Shown here: in pieces, positions 21,558 to 34,362 of the stretch
Layout of the letters: each line of letters starts with the position of its first letter
Position numbering within the stretch: the stretch's first letter is position 1
Program-made: the position numbers and the translations under genes
The notes under the pieces: model-generated
What the model was told of the DNA's origin: nothing
The model's input: only the letters and a program-made list of their open reading frames with translations
Database searches by the model: none
Source: Bemisia tabaci
Lineage: Eukaryota > Arthropoda > Insecta > Hemiptera > Aleyrodidae
Length of the DNA stretch: 64,000 nt
Direction of reading: 5' to 3'
NCBI RefSeq assembly: GCF_918797505.1
Contig: NC_092801.1
Location: forward strand, 37,006,517-37,070,516

Positions 21558-21680
21558 AATCCAACTGTTCGAAGGATCTGACAGTCATGCGTGATAACGT
21601 TTAATGAGGAGGTATGGCCAGGTGGATATTCCCCTTTAATTGAAGAGGTACGCAAAATTAAGCACACATGAGCTAATATT

Positions 21681-21918
21681 GTCACCTTCCGGCCAAAGTA
21701 TCACAAGCACCATGCGACGTTTAAAAATTTCAATTTATTTATTTACAGAAACATTGATCAACGGAACTGTCCGAAAATTTCACTGAATTTTCTTTGTGCT
21801 GCCTATGAATTCGGTGAAATTTTCAGGCTCAACCAAAAATTTCTCTGTGAAAAATAAAATTGCGGCGGAAATGTTTACACATCGCATGATGCTTGTGATA
21901 CTTTGGCTGGAAGGTGAC
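21681..21918. mobile_element. 238-bp foldback element
   Basis: Arms GTCACCTTCCGGCCAAAGTA and TACTTTGGCTGGAAGGTGAC, then 'atcacaagcaccatgcgacg' against 'catcgcatgatgcttgtgat'. Related fragments are at 3463 and 32046-32105. Confidence 0.65.
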
Positions 21919-22299
21919 GGTATTGTGTAGCCCGCCGATTTTTCAACTAAATTTGACGGACATGTTTAAAAAGACATCATATTCATTGTCGTTTGAAACT
22001 TCCTTTCTTGTGATATCATGCTTTATACCAAACATTTTTATCCCAAAACATTGTTCGTCGTAATCAAGACGTAGGGCAGACAACTAAAAACACTTCTGGG
22101 AGTTTTAGTCTGCCTAAAAAACAGAACAAAATTATTGGGTTGTAATCCCTTTTTTTCGAATTTTTTGAAATTTTAAGATTAGTTCAGAACATTTTCATTC
22201 TTTAGGCAATACGGTATGGATTGTTAGAATGTATCAACGCCACGCGGCTCAAGTTTAGATCACGTAAATCCTTCAGAAGTTGGTTATTCGAAAGGAAGA

Positions 22300-22470
22300 G
22301 AGCTAATTTGTTGCACTGTGTTACTTACATTGCAGTGTTGCAAAGTTTCATTTTGAAATTTATTCGGCAACTCAAGAACGAAGAGAAGAGCTGCTTTGTT
22401 CATTGTGTTACTTGCATTGCAATGTTGCAAAGTTTCATTTTGAAATTTTTTTTTTAGCAATTCAAGAACG
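22300..22470. repeat. Two tandem units of 87 bp
   Basis: 'tgcagtgttgcaaagtttca' at about 22334 and 'tgcaatgttgcaaagtttca' 87 bp later, with the rest of the unit aligned. An open frame runs across both units, but it is low complexity and not gene-like. Confidence 0.6.
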
Positions 22471-23240
22471 GTTGCAAATGTTATTTTGAAATCCGTTCAT
22501 AATTTTTTATATAATTTTACAGACGATATAGGAACTTTTCATCGTGAAACATACCCCGTTCATAATTTTTTTTTTCTTTCTTTATTTCATCAAATTATGT
22601 TACAACCACCTGCTTACAAGTGTAAATTACCTTTGTTTTACAAATATAATTATAACATATAATAAACAACCAAATTAACTATTTTTAATTTTCATTTTTA
22701 ACATTTGCATATATAACCTATTCTCGCACAACACCCAGACTACATTCATACGCCCGTTCATAAATAAATAAATAAGAATTGTCTGGTTAAACTTTGGAAC
22801 GTTCCAACACAATCAAGCCTCACAGGCTGTTACCACTTCATTTAGTCTTGGACCTACCTCGAGAAAAGCACAAGACCCGAGGCCGGATGGAGTTGGAAAA
22901 ATTGCAATCGCAAAGAATCGTGACCCGGAATGCTCTGTCTTCATGAGCGAAGTAACGACCATAGTCAACTGCAAGCGCAAATTAAATCAAAGACCCACCG
23001 ACAGGACCCAGTCTCCAGAGAAACGCAAGGAGGAAGGGGAGGAGGGAGGCTGAATGCGAGGTTTTAACATTAAAATGGAAATCAATAAGATCTGGCCACC
23101 AGCCAGGAAAGTCTGGTGTCAAAAGCGAAGAAACAATGTGTTTAATGTTCATCGCAGTGGAGCAAAAAGGTTGTCACATTGCCTCCCGTCACGTTCTGTC
23201 TGACGTGACTTAACCGTCAATCGGTTCATTCGAAGGCTCA

Positions 23241-23571
23241 TCACTGAAAAAAAAATTCAGTCGTATGAACCAAACTTTTGGGGTGTTTGGTCATATGAAT
23301 TGAAAAATCGGGCCGTTTAAGCTCTTGTTACACGATCAGTGAGTGATATCAAGTCATCGAAGTCATGTCTTTTGATTGGTGCTAATCGTCGAATAAGCCA
23401 ATCACAGTGTTTGATGGGATGTGCATGACCTCGTCCATTATTGACAGCTATATTCAATTATGTGATAACAGATCTAAACGGACCGAAAGTTTGGTTTGAC
23501 GAACCGAATAATTGGGATGATATGGAACACCAAACGTTCGGTTCTTAGACCAAACTTTTTTTCAGTGATGA
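23241..23571. mobile_element. Foldback element with catcactgaaaaaaa termini
   Basis: Left end catcactgaaaaaaaaattc and right end actttttttcagtgatg are inverted. Inner words 'aaccaaacttttgg' and 'gaccgaaagtttggtt' also pair. No ORF. Confidence 0.55.
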
Positions 23572-24192
23572 ACTTTGATGGGAAAGTGATCGACCCTTTC
23601 ATTTTCGTCGGGTTTTTTTCTTCTTTTTCTTTCTTTCTTTTTTTTTCTTTCTTTGAAAGAAATGACTCGTTTACAGTACTTTTCCGTCCGAAGCGTGCAT
23701 TGAACTCTAGAATTCTTGAAAATGAGTTGCGAAAAAACGTAGCCTCACAATAATAGCGTTTACAAACTTTGGACTTTTTTTTTCAAAATTCCATTTTGTC
23801 ACTTTCCTCACCCAAATTTTCATTTAATGGCATTTTTTAAGTCAAACTGGTTGGAAAACCTCGGATTGAAATTTCGGTGGCTACGAAATTCCTGATTATG
23901 CATAAGAAAACTAGCAACCAGTACCATTTAATAACTTTTACTCATTCATTTGATTGCATTACTAGTAGTGTATTAAGCTATTTACGTTAGAATTCCAATA
24001 CTACCAACCGAACTTCTTGGAGATCATATCAAATCAAATCAATAGTAACCATTGAAATTCTTTTTCCCCGGTGACTTTTCAAAGCGATGACATCGATACC
24101 TTAATTTTGAATTTTTCAGCGCTGAAAACTCTTTTCTCCTGGGCAGTCACATCCATAATATTTCATTCAATTAATTAATTTTTTCTGTGCAG

Positions 24193-24321
24193 ATGTTGGC
24201 GCAAGAGAGGCGGATGAGTATGAACACTTCGCGAACGATGGCCGCCATGTCTTTAGGCTTCATTGTGGTCGTCACCCCTTGGACTATCCAGGAGGTAGTT
24301 GCAGCTTGCACCGGCTCTAAG
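24193..24321 (+). CDS. GPCR exon: TM6
   Basis: This exon of 129 bases (43 codons, phase 0) is bounded by tttctgtgcAG and GTAAGCC. It begins MLAQERRMSMNTSRTM (end of ICL3, basic) and continues into TM6 (AAMSLGFIVVVTPWTIQEVV). The phenylalanine and proline of the class A FxxxCWxP motif are present (F...VTP), but the toggle tryptophan position is valine and a tryptophan follows the proline instead. It is too short to stand out as an ORF and was found by looking for the missing TM6 between the TM5 and TM7 exons. Confidence 0.82.
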
Positions 24322-25800
24322 GTAAGCCAATCCATAAAGAAGGATTTAAAATATTAAATTTAAAAAGTTGCCCGTAGATACTGACCATAAAAAACTAACT
24401 CTTTTTTCATTGTGCGCTGTGCAGGTTGAAACATAATGTAAACGCATGAAAGTAAGGAGTGAAACCGAAGCGAGTATTGTCAGCTACGGACAGAACGCAG
24501 CGAAGCGCCTTCATGTGGAAAGAATACGGCACCCACGACCGTAGTGTCGCAATAGTTATCGCTCATGCCCCTGCAATCTGTTTCATTGATCTTCAGTTTA
24601 ATCCTTGAAAACGTTTGTTCTAGATACTTTTTACGTAAATAATTGCTGCAAAAAATACTATTTTTATCATTTTCAAATTCTATTTATTGTTTTTGACGAT
24701 CAGAATAAAGTAGCATTTAATGTGCCAGTAGTGAAAACTATCCGTTTATCGACTAAATCTAGAAAATCGTCTAACATAACTTTGCAGTTAATACTGTTTA
24801 ATTAGTTCAGCCTCAAGGGATTTCATGGGCATATTTTGGTCCCTTAATCCATTCTTGGAAATATCATGCGGGTAAACAAGACAACTCCCTTTTTCTTGGG
24901 ATTTTCAAACTGCAAGGGTATGTTCCAACCGAAGGGGGATAACAAATTTTGTCCTTGGAATTGGTTTGGGATTTTTAATCAAACATTGCAGACATGCAGC
25001 CCACCCAATTTTAAAAACGTAAATTGGCTGCGAAAGAAGAAGACGAGATTTCTTACTGGATATATCTTATTTTAACCTTTTACCTCGGGAAATGAGAGTC
25101 ACCGTTGACTGCCATTACAACATTCATCAGTATTATGGGCCCGCAAACCAAAATATTCAAAAGTCTTGGTTTAATTTTGACCTTTAAATCGGATTTGCCG
25201 CGACAAATCACTTGGGGTTGAATTGCGTTTAAAAGTTTTCGGTTCCAAAGTTCTTGATCCGTTTTCAAAACATAATTGGTGGGCGGGTAGTATAGATCAC
25301 TTTTCATATGAAATTACAATTTTATCATTATTCCAAAAATCATAATCTTATCCAAAAATTGATGAATAATTATAAGTAACAAATGTTAAAAATGTATTTG
25401 AAAATGATTGATAGAACGGCTCCTATGTGGCGAAAGACAACGGCCCGCTGCAGGCGCAAAAGCGATAACTATTTAAACTCTGTGGTCATACGTGCAGTAT
25501 CAATTCTAATTGAAGGCGTTTTGCGTTATCCTGATTGCGGCAAACATAATACGTGTCACCTTAAATCGTCAATTCAACACGTTAATACTTTATGTTAACC
25601 TATGTAGCATAGAACTAAAAGTGCGTATCGTGCAATGTGTTTCCTTTTTTCTAAAACGACCTTTTTAAAGGACGCAGCAGTTCTTTTCTTAGGTAGCAGA
25701 AAGACTGAGCTTACATTGTTTCATGGCCAGTGCTATCTTCAGGTTGAGCTAATGACCTACAAAACTTACAAACATATATTTCATAGATTTTTCCGAAGGT
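24322..25800. other. Start of GPCR intron between TM6 and TM7 exons, nothing clear
   Basis: AT-rich with a short GC-richer patch at 24440-24560 of unknown nature. Open frames are short and have no recognisable domain. Confidence 0.4.
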
Positions 25801-27210
25801 TTCAGGACATTCCGTCAACGATTTTTTGTCCAGTAGTTTACGTCCACGTGTAAAATAAACGACAATGGCTTGGTCTCAGCGTTATATTTTAGTCCGTAAA
25901 ATTATATTGACAATACCGAAATTAGAAATTTGAAGGAGAAGGAGGTGTTAATATGGTAACTCTCTTTTCATATGAAATTTGACTTTTTTATTTTGATTCA
26001 TCTTTTCAAATTATCATTGGTGAATATTTGGTTTTATTTTTACCTTTTTTTCTTTTTTTAAATGAAAATATTACTTCATTTTAAAAACATTTAAATTTTT
26101 CAAATGCGACAAATATTTGTAAAATCCTCTCCAAGCGATGGCATTAATATTAACCTCAATGAGCCGCAGTTGTATTGGATGAAACTATACAAAAATGAAT
26201 GAGGTGAAAAAAAGAAGGAAAAAGCCAAGAATCACGAAATCGTTGGTTCTAACCCATTTGTACATTGATCTTTCAGAGTCAAATACGTCCAATTTTGAAC
26301 ACATGGTTGCGAGTACACCACGCCGCAGCACAGTAAAAGCCCACAATATGAAAGAAAAAATTAAATTGCTTTGGAAATCATAATAGACACGGAACCACCT
26401 TAATATTTACAAAACACACATTATATTTTCCTTTGATACATATGTTGTTTTCATCAATTTAAATAAGAGTTATCCATGCAGAGTGTGCAAACTTTTCAAA
26501 ATCATGAGTTGAAAAACGCTGACTCCTCGAGTTTAAAATGTTAGAGGCTAACCACAGAGCGGAGTGGCGTGCTGCCAGCGCAAAACTCGCGCTGGCGCCT
26601 ACAAACCTAAGGGGATACTTCACGCATTGCGCAATGCTTGAAGTATCCCCTTAGGTTTGTAGGCGCTGGCCGGCTGTCCGCAATGTGCTCACGGCCACGG
26701 CGCCTCAAGCAACTATTTCACAACAGAGGTGTTGCACAGTATCATACGAAATTGAAGGCGCTCCAACATATTAAGAATGACAATCATCCTCTAAGAGTAC
26801 GGAGCTTCCCTCGCAAAATAAATCAAGATACTACGGCACAAAAAGAGAGCGGCAGTCCAAAAACTCATTAAGTCCTAGCATTGGTGTTTGATAACGTTCA
26901 GCATGATTTTTGAATTTTATTCGAGAAAAAAGTGACTCGATTTCGGTAGAAACATTCTTGAGTATGCTGTCAAGAAGATTTAATTTTCAATTAAGAATAA
27001 AATGAAAGCGGCTTGATGTAAGTATGACTTATCTTTTTATAAAAGCACCTTCTCTTCTTTAAACAAACATTATTTTCTTTATTAATTCATAAGGAAATCT
27101 TCTCAGCGGTGAATTTGAGCATATTTCTGCTTGAATCAAGTCACTTTTTCATCTAATGAAGTTCAAAAATCATGCTTAACGTTATTGAATGTAGATACTA
27201 AGACTTTTTG
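25800..27210. repeat. Long inverted repeat flanking TM7 exon, left arm
   Basis: Aligns, reverse-complemented, with about 34363-35825: 'gttattgaatgtagatacta' (27185) against 'tagtatctgtattcaataac' (34355), the shared hairpin at 26595, and 'ggaggtgttaatatggtaac' (25943) against 'gttaccatattaacacctcc' (35640). A third, partial copy is at 44620-45410. Confidence 0.75.
26595..26666. repeat. 72-bp near-perfect hairpin, copy 1
   Basis: GCGCCTACAAACCTAAGGGG reads forward and its complement closes the hairpin, with 'cattgcgcaatg' at the tip. Same hairpin at 34896-34967 and 44702-44773. Confidence 0.7.
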
Positions 27211-27299
27211 TCAGTAAGTTTTTCGACTACCGCTCCTCTTTGTCTTCGTCACTCGATTTCATTTGCGAGAGAACCTCAAGCTATTGAAAGGTTTCATCA

Positions 27300-27850
27300 A
27301 TCATGATACGTCGGGGTGCCTTCAATCTCGTGTAATACTCTGCAACACCTCGGCAAAATAGTATCTCGAAGCGCCACGACAAGCCGGTGCCGTCGCGAAG
27401 TTACAGTACACAGGAAAGATCTAAGAGCCTTATGGTAAATCAAAGGCAATCTTGAGACAAAGCAAAAGGTTCATCTGGCTCAGGTAAAACAACATTGGAT
27501 TTTCTTGAAAGATAATTAAGTCATGTTGCGCGAAAGAGGTGTAGAGAGTTTTAGTGAATTTTCCCTCATGGCGAATTGGGGGTCCTCTACGTTGGGGTGT
27601 CTTCAATCTCGTATGATACTCTGCAACACCTCTTTGGCGAAATAGTAGCTCGAAGCGCCGCGGCACGGCACCGGCGCAAAGTTACCGTACACAGGAAAAA
27701 TCTAAGAGCCTTTAGCTGAGACAAATCAAGAGGTTTATCCGGTTTAGATATAACAAGATGGGATTTTCTTGAAAGTTAATTAAGTCCTTTTGCACCAAAG
27801 AGGTGTAGAGAGTTTTAGTGAATTTTCTCTCATGGAATTGACGCTCCCCC
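27300..27850. repeat. Two tandem units of about 281 bp
   Basis: 'ttcaatctcgt.t.atactctgcaac' at 27321 and 27602, with matching 'gtacacaggaaa.atctaagagcct' and 'gtgtagagagttttagtgaa' inside. A related reverse-complement segment occurs near 44530-44650. Confidence 0.65.
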
Positions 27851-28242
27851 ATTTTTACCGAAAATCTCAATCATATATTTTTCTCCGTTGGACCAAACTA
27901 ATACACAAAAAAATCAAACCCTCATTCTTCCAAGACAATATAAATTTTTATCCAAAAACGTCGCGAGTAATTATTGTCGTTTGTATTTACATGTGGCTCA
28001 AGTAACTGGGTCTCAATTGGTAAGTGGACCAAAACTCTCTCGCCGAAAACACGCATGAACGTAAAACTACTAGAAAAAACAGATGCACGGACAAAAAATT
28101 GTGGACGAAATGTCTTTTAAACTATTCGAAGTAATACAGCAGTTTAGGCTTTTAGTAACAAAAAAAAATCTACGAAGGCAAGCCGTAACTTTCTTGATTT
28201 CAGGGAATCAGCGTGAGGTAAAAACAACCGTGTGGCTTGACT

Positions 28243-28482
28243 CACACTGAAAAAAAAGAACACATTGGATCAGAGTCCAGACTCTTGAAAACATTGACTG
28301 CTCGTAGAAAAAATACTCTTGATTCAATCAGATTTAAGCTTAAATCAAAAGGAAATCCGCTCAAATTAAGAGGCTTGGTTCTTGATTTGAGCTTAAATCT
28401 GATTGAATCAAGAGTATTTTTTCTTGTCGATGTTTTTAAGAGTCTGGACTCTAGATCCAATGTGTTTTTTTTTCCTGTGTAT
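28243..28482. mobile_element. Foldback MITE family B, copy 2
   Basis: Inverted halves: 'ttgattcaatcagatttaag' and 'cttaaatctgattgaatcaa', with outer 'gagtccagactcttgaaaac' against 'tttttaagagtctggactct'. Open frames on both strands here are the palindrome, not genes. Confidence 0.75.
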
Positions 28483-28991
28483 GGTGCTCTCTAAAAATAT
28501 GTTATGATGCTTACGGCATTTTTATTTTGTAAGATGATGGTCCAGATTAACATTTTTTATTACGTTCAATGTAATTCATATTCCTTTAAACGGAGGATCC
28601 TAGTAGTGAACTCAAGTTTGAAACAGTCTATAGTGGCCACCGCTACGACCTACTGAACTGATTCCGATTCTTAATGTATCCTCCTCCCCGCCCTCGGTTT
28701 GCCCCCTCTGGTATACCCATGCCAAATTCACCGAGCTAGACATCAATACGGTCCCGTATATTTATGACTTCCGGTCCCCCGACCTCAGTCCCTCTACGGC
28801 GCGGGGATTTTTTGCCCCTTCTCGCTTCTCCGTGTCATGAGTGGTCACGACGTTGTACTTTCGATAGACACCTTTACTTGCCGGATTCAAATCACTCGAT
28901 TTTGAAACCGAATATTCGAAAACAATTGAATTTTACAAGAAAAGAAAAAATATGTTTACGTGTAAGGAATAAGTCGGTTATACTAGTTATG

Positions 28992-29202
28992 CACTGGAAA
29001 AAAAACACATCGGATCTAGAGTCCAGACTCTTGAAAACATTGACAAGAAAAAATACTCTTGATTCAATCAGATTTTTGTTTAAATCAAAAGGAAGCCCAC
29101 TCAAATTAAGAGGCTTGCTTCTTGATCCAAGCAAAAATCCGATTGAAGCAAGAATATTTTTAAGAGTCTGGACTGTAGATTCAATGTGTTTTTTCCCCGT
29201 GT
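28992..29202. mobile_element. Foldback MITE family B, copy 3
   Basis: CACTGGAAAAAAAACACATC start, 'atctagagtccagactcttg', and a shortened right half ending 'tcaatgtgttttttccccgtg'. Confidence 0.7.
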
Positions 29203-29685
29203 GACGGAAAAAATTGATTGCTGATTATTAACGATTTAATTGTTAAAAACAAGTGACTGTAATATTTCAAATGTACATTTTACAAAAGTGGAAATGTAAT
29301 TTAACCACGGGGGTGGTTGAAATAGCATTTTTTTGTTGTAAAATCTACATTGAAACATTGCAGACAATTTTTAACCGCAAAATTGTCAAATCAGCAATTT
29401 AATTTTTTCCGTGATGGAATCGAGATTTGGTGGCTCAAGCGCGTGTCGATGGTAAAAGTGCAGAAGTGCGTATCGCGGTTATTGACAGTTTTGAGTTAGC
29501 TGCATTAACGTGTTGTTGAAGATCGGGAAGTCACTTAAAACCGTGTAACTTTTTTCGCGTATCTTGAGCTTAAGCGCAGTGTGCGTATCTCGTTCTGGCC
29601 CCTTCATTTGATCCGGCTCGCCTTACGAACAACGCCCTCTCCTCAGGGTTTAGTATGCTGTTCTCCCAACAGCATACGAAAGCTG

Positions 29686-29688
<3 letters not shown>

Positions 29689-29726
<38 letters not shown>
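29689..29726. repeat. Poly(A) run of about 36 bp
   Basis: Uninterrupted A tract at the left edge of the 2.3-kb repeat copy 1. The true length cannot be trusted from assembly. Confidence 0.8.
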
Positions 29727-29727
<1 letters not shown>

Positions 29728-32035
29728 AAGCAGTGAACTCCAACACAATGTGTTGATAAGGCGCGTCATTAACTCGCACATATCAACCCCTTTAGTTTTC
29801 ATTTACAGAGATTTCAAAATAGGCAAGTAGCGCAACAAGAGAATTCATACGATCCAACACTTCAACGACGTACTTTGACGAGACTGTGTATTGTGAATGT
29901 AGAAAGCTATTCGAACGAATTTGAGTTTTTTGATCTGCCTGAAGCAAAATCTTATCAGATTCTTGAAGAAAAGTGCTGCGGAATAATTTAAGCGGAGAAA
30001 GGAAAAATTCTGTCGAACTCCTAGAAGTCGAAGTCAAAGGTATTTTGGGGCTAAAATACCAAAATCACCGGTAGTATATAAATCCCGTTATATTATTGAA
30101 AAGAAATTGACTCGATATAAATGCAATTGCTTTAAATATGTCTTGATTTTGTTACTTTAAACGTCTTTCCATGGGAAGAAGTTCAACCATGTTTATGCTT
30201 TATTCATTCATGAATTAAAAGTAAGAAATCTACATACCGAAGATCTACCGATTTGCCGTAAAATATTGCAGAAACTTGATATACCAGGTTGATGTACCCA
30301 CTCGTTGAATTTACGAATCAATTTCGTGAGTGCACATATGTAAAAGTCATTATGCTATTCATTTTGGGTGCCTTTATTTTTCAAGAAACAATTACAAGTC
30401 ATTTCAATTCCGAAGAACCATCAATTTTCCGTATAAAATCGATAAAATCAAAATATGTCCACTCCCTGACGTGAAAATAAGATTCTACGTGTGAAAATGC
30501 TTATGCATCGATATGCTGAACAGAATCCATGTCTATCTCAAAATTTTTCTCAGAGGTTTGTGTTATTATCAGCTTCCCTTTAAACCCCGGTTCGATGGCC
30601 GAATCGGCTGCCCAAAAAGCAAGCCATTTTTGAAGGGTTCTATGAGAAATTCGTGATATAATCGGCTCTCAGGAAATCACCCCATGGCTAAAACTGGTGG
30701 TATAAATGTTTGAGTGCTTAAAATAATCGTATTTAAGAAACTAAGGCATTAAACTATGGAGTCAATTTCTTTTTAATAATATAACGGGATTTACTACCGG
30801 TGATTTTATAGCTATTATAGCCCCTGAATACTTTTAAAGCGCCTTTACGTTCCCGAATCTCGACGGATTTTTTTTTTTTGGCATAAACGACTCAAGAGAC
30901 ACTGTAATTAAAAATATAAAGAATTTTCGATTTGGATTTATAAAAAATGTTTAACTCGTTGAGGCACACTGTGTATTGTATGGAGTACTGTTGCTTTTCG
31001 ACCCTTGTCTTTGGGTCAAAATTCTTACAAGGAAGCCCCTTGCGAGAGGCGAATTTTTTGTAATTACTCCCAATTTTTTTTCCGTTATATAATGGAATTG
31101 CTTGTCAAATTCTGAGGTCAATTATATTTAATTGTAATTTTTACATTTCTCTTTTTCCCTTCATTTTATTTTTCGTCTGGCGAAGTTTCGTTGATTTCTT
31201 CGGATTTCGAATACTGTAACTTCTCTTCTATTCGGCCGATTTTTATGAATGAGACCTCTTTTACTTCGTGTTTTAACGGAGAGTAAGAAAAAAATTGCTA
31301 AGTACACGCGAAACAATTTTTTTTAAAATTGGACGAATCTTAGCGTGACGGTGAAATGGTTAATCGAGCGTAAGTAATTAGGGTCCCGGCCGCCGCGCCG
31401 CCTCGCCGTGAGCCGAGCCGGTTCGGTTATTGTTTTCGAGAACCCGACGCTGGGGTCAGGCGCGAGGGGAAGAGAGGGGTAGGTAGATTTCCATATGTGC
31501 GCATGTAGCTTCCTGTATGAGCCACGTTTAGCAAATGGTCTAATGAATCTCGAGGCTCATCACAGATTGCACTTACGGCTGTCACTTACGGCCGTGGCGA
31601 TCAGAGCAAAGATACCAACTTTTGAAAATCATAACAGGGGTTTGGAGATCTGTCAAAGCAACGTTTTGAACAAAACGGAGCAGTGCAATTCTCATTCAAG
31701 GAGTGCCGAACTGGTCAGCCATCCTCGAATCAGTTCGCTTGCTTCCGCTTATATATGCATATTTTAAATCAGCGCGTCGTACTCTTAGGCTTTTTTTAAA
31801 AAAACCAAGTAACGTAGACTCTTGGTATTCACTGCACATAAACTAATGAGCCCCAGAATGAGAAACAACTTTAAATCATAATTATTGACGGATAAATAAA
31901 CTTTTTACACGCTTTGGAAAATCTCAGAAGTTCGCGGTAGTCACTTTTCGGTAAGGAACTAAGGGACTCGGTTATTGTATCGAGTGGGGGGTCGAAACGA
32001 TCGCAAAGGCGGTATACTACGTATACGCGCCAAAA
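29725..32035 (+). mobile_element. Non-coding 2.1-2.4 kb dispersed element, copy 1
   Basis: Starts aacaagcagtgaactccaac, ends cggtatactacgtatacgcg-ccaaaa. Matches 52317-54748 (inverted) and 61099-63195 (same orientation) along its whole length. No frame longer than about 110 codons and none shared between copies, so it appears non-autonomous. Terminal structure does not match a known class clearly. Confidence 0.7.
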
Positions 32036-32164
32036 AAAAAATGGCGGCGGAAATTGTTGAGCATCGCATGGCGCTTGTGATACTTTATCCGGAAGGTGAC
32101 GATAGTGATGAAAAACAGTAAGATCCGTCAAAAAACCTAGCTTAACCGTAGCTTGACTGGACGT

Positions 32165-32274
32165 ATTTCTGCCAAACGGAACTATGTGGATTAATGACAT
32201 GATCCCTGAGACTCATAAGAATATATGCATAACAGGGCTCACGGCATTATGCACATAGTTCCATTTGGCAGAGA
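32165..32274. mobile_element. 110-bp foldback MITE family E, copy 2
   Basis: Arms 'tttctgccaaacggaactat' and 'atagttccatttggcagaga'. Ends about 124 bp before the GPCR TM7 exon. Confidence 0.6.
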
Positions 32275-32397
32275 ATCCAACTCATAACTCCGACCTTGCC
32301 GACATGTTACGTTTTAAGATAGACTGACTCATTTTTTCGATATGTGTGAATGAGTGCTGAGGTTTCTGTTCTAATTCAAATTTGTTCGCTGTTGCAG

Positions 32398-32523
32398 ATG
32401 CCGGCTGTCTTAGATTTTTTCATTACTTGGCTGGCTCTGAGTAATAGTTTTTGGAATCCTTTTCTATACTGGCTCTTGAACAATAATTTCCGGCGGATCG
32501 GCCGGGAACTCTTTTTCAAAAAT
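32398..32523 (+). CDS. GPCR exon: TM7 and helix 8
   Basis: This exon of 126 bases (42 codons, phase 0) lies between gctgttgcAG and GTAAGTA. It encodes MPAVLDFFITWLALSNSFW, then NPFLYWLLNNNF and RRIGRELFFKN. NPFLY is the NPxxY activation motif of TM7, and the following aromatic/basic stretch fits helix 8. A 110-bp foldback ends about 125 bp upstream. A 2.3-kb repeat copy ends about 360 bp upstream. Confidence 0.85.
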
Positions 32524-34362
32524 GTAAGTACCCTTAAATTATCCGTACAAATATTGTTTCCTATAAGAAGAATAATTGCAATAAAAAAAGTGTCAGAGTC
32601 ACTTACGCCCTGTTTGTTCATTCCGCAGACATAATTTTTGGAAAGAAAGAATGACATGCTTCCATTCGTTTTACAAAACATTTCTTTTTGTCATTTTCAT
32701 CAAAATTATGAGTCCAAAATTTGCCATGAAAATTAAAAATGTTATGTCCAAAACTGGTCTGGTAATGGAATATTTTTTAGTCAAGAATTGGTAAAAATAC
32801 GTGAAATTTCTAGGAAAGCTAGACCGAGTTGATAAAAAATGTACCAAGTCGTAATAAGGGAAAGAAATGAGTCAGGAATTTTGAAATAAACCCGTCGTAA
32901 ATTTCCTGCTGACATAAATTCAAACTCGAGAAAAAATAGTTTTAACGTGAGCAATGGTGCATAGTCGTTAAACTTTGTCCTTAACTTTGAGTCTCACAGA
33001 GGAATAAAACCTGAAACCTCTTTTTCTTGGTTCAAACTCCATTTGACTGTATGCATTTTTGTAATTTACTGTTACTTACTTTTATCTTGGTAAAAAAACC
33101 AGCAGGGGTTCATTCCAACGTTTTGACGTTGGAGAGCGTTCACCATACGAAACTTTTTATAACTTATTATTATTGCTAGGAAATAATTGAAATATTATTT
33201 AAGATATGGTAACATCATTCTACCTCTCGACAGTGCAGAACGAAATGAATCACTGAAAGATACACAAAGGACGTAGAGCTAATAATATCAGCTGTTTTGA
33301 CATTATACAGTCTCTCATGGAATAATGCATGGGGTTCATGTTATACAGCGAGTAAAAGAACTTATTAGGCTTGGCCAAAGGCCAATTTTAGGCCATTTTT
33401 GCCAAATTTGGCAACTTTCCGGTCCGAATTTTTCGGTCCAAAGTTGAAATTCGGATTCAGCGTCAAAAATTACATAGGAATCAATGATAACATAGCTGCC
33501 CGGGATTTTTGCAGGCTATGGCCCCTTTTTTGGCTTATTTGCCTCGACTAGAGGCGATGTATCGTTTGATCGGCGTTTGATTCTGTGCAACACACAGGAG
33601 TCGAAACATTTGCATCAAAATGAACTCCGAGCGGAGCATTGCAATGGTGAAATCGGAGATATGAATTTTTCTACTGAAATCATCGATACACGTATTTTTA
33701 TGAATTAATAGTACCCTTAAATCGTATTGAGGAAGCCGTGCAGCCGGACGAAAAACGGGAAGTAAGAGAGTTGTTTTGTTGAATGACCGGCGGATTTGGC
33801 ATTCATCCATTGATTCTTCTCGCTTGCAAAGGGAGTGTAGGATATCCTGCATCTTGACAGAACAATACCCCCGGAAAAGGGAAGAAACGATTCGGATGAA
33901 GAATAAGGAGTTGTCAGAACCCGAATTAATGCCACATTTTTTTTTAAAGAATGGGTATCGATAAGGGCAATTTTTTGGGCCCTCTCTGGCCGATTTTCCC
34001 TCAACTCTACGATCTTTTGCTCATTGGAGGTCTATATTTTAATTGACGGTTGAAATTTTGGTAAGCTAGTTCTTTAATCTCAATGGTGCTCATCTTCTCC
34101 ACAAGTGCGCGCCCGCAAAGAAAATAGCTGAGCGCGTCTGGTTAAAGGACGCTTCGTCAACGGTTTTTTGTCCACGCACCTGTATTTTTCGGTAGTTTAC
34201 CTACGTCCACGCGTTTTTTGGCTGGGGAGTTTAAATTCACTTACCAATTGAGACCAAACGTTACTTCGTACATTTGCGAGTACAAACGACAATGCTCACG
34301 ACGTTTTTGGATGAAATTGTATAATATCGTGGGAGAATGAGGGATAAACTTACGAGGTCGTA
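32524..34362. other. GPCR intron after TM7 exon, nothing clear
   Basis: AT-rich. Short open frames on both strands (33535-33964) overlap each other, lack recognisable domains and are rejected. Confidence 0.4.

Noticed and set aside
22221..22457. 78-codon ORF
   Set aside because: It reads through two 87-bp tandem units, and the repeated peptide has no known similarity.
28237..29204. Paired ORFs on both strands rich in 'LESRLLKTLTRKNTLDS'
   Set aside because: These are readings of the family B foldback MITE. The same peptide appears at 3316, 37945 and 38159.
31495..31767. ORF with 'EPRLANGLM.LEAHHRLHL' on plus strand and its mirror at 52670-52960
   Set aside because: Part of the 2.3-kb dispersed element. 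The frame is not kept in all copies.
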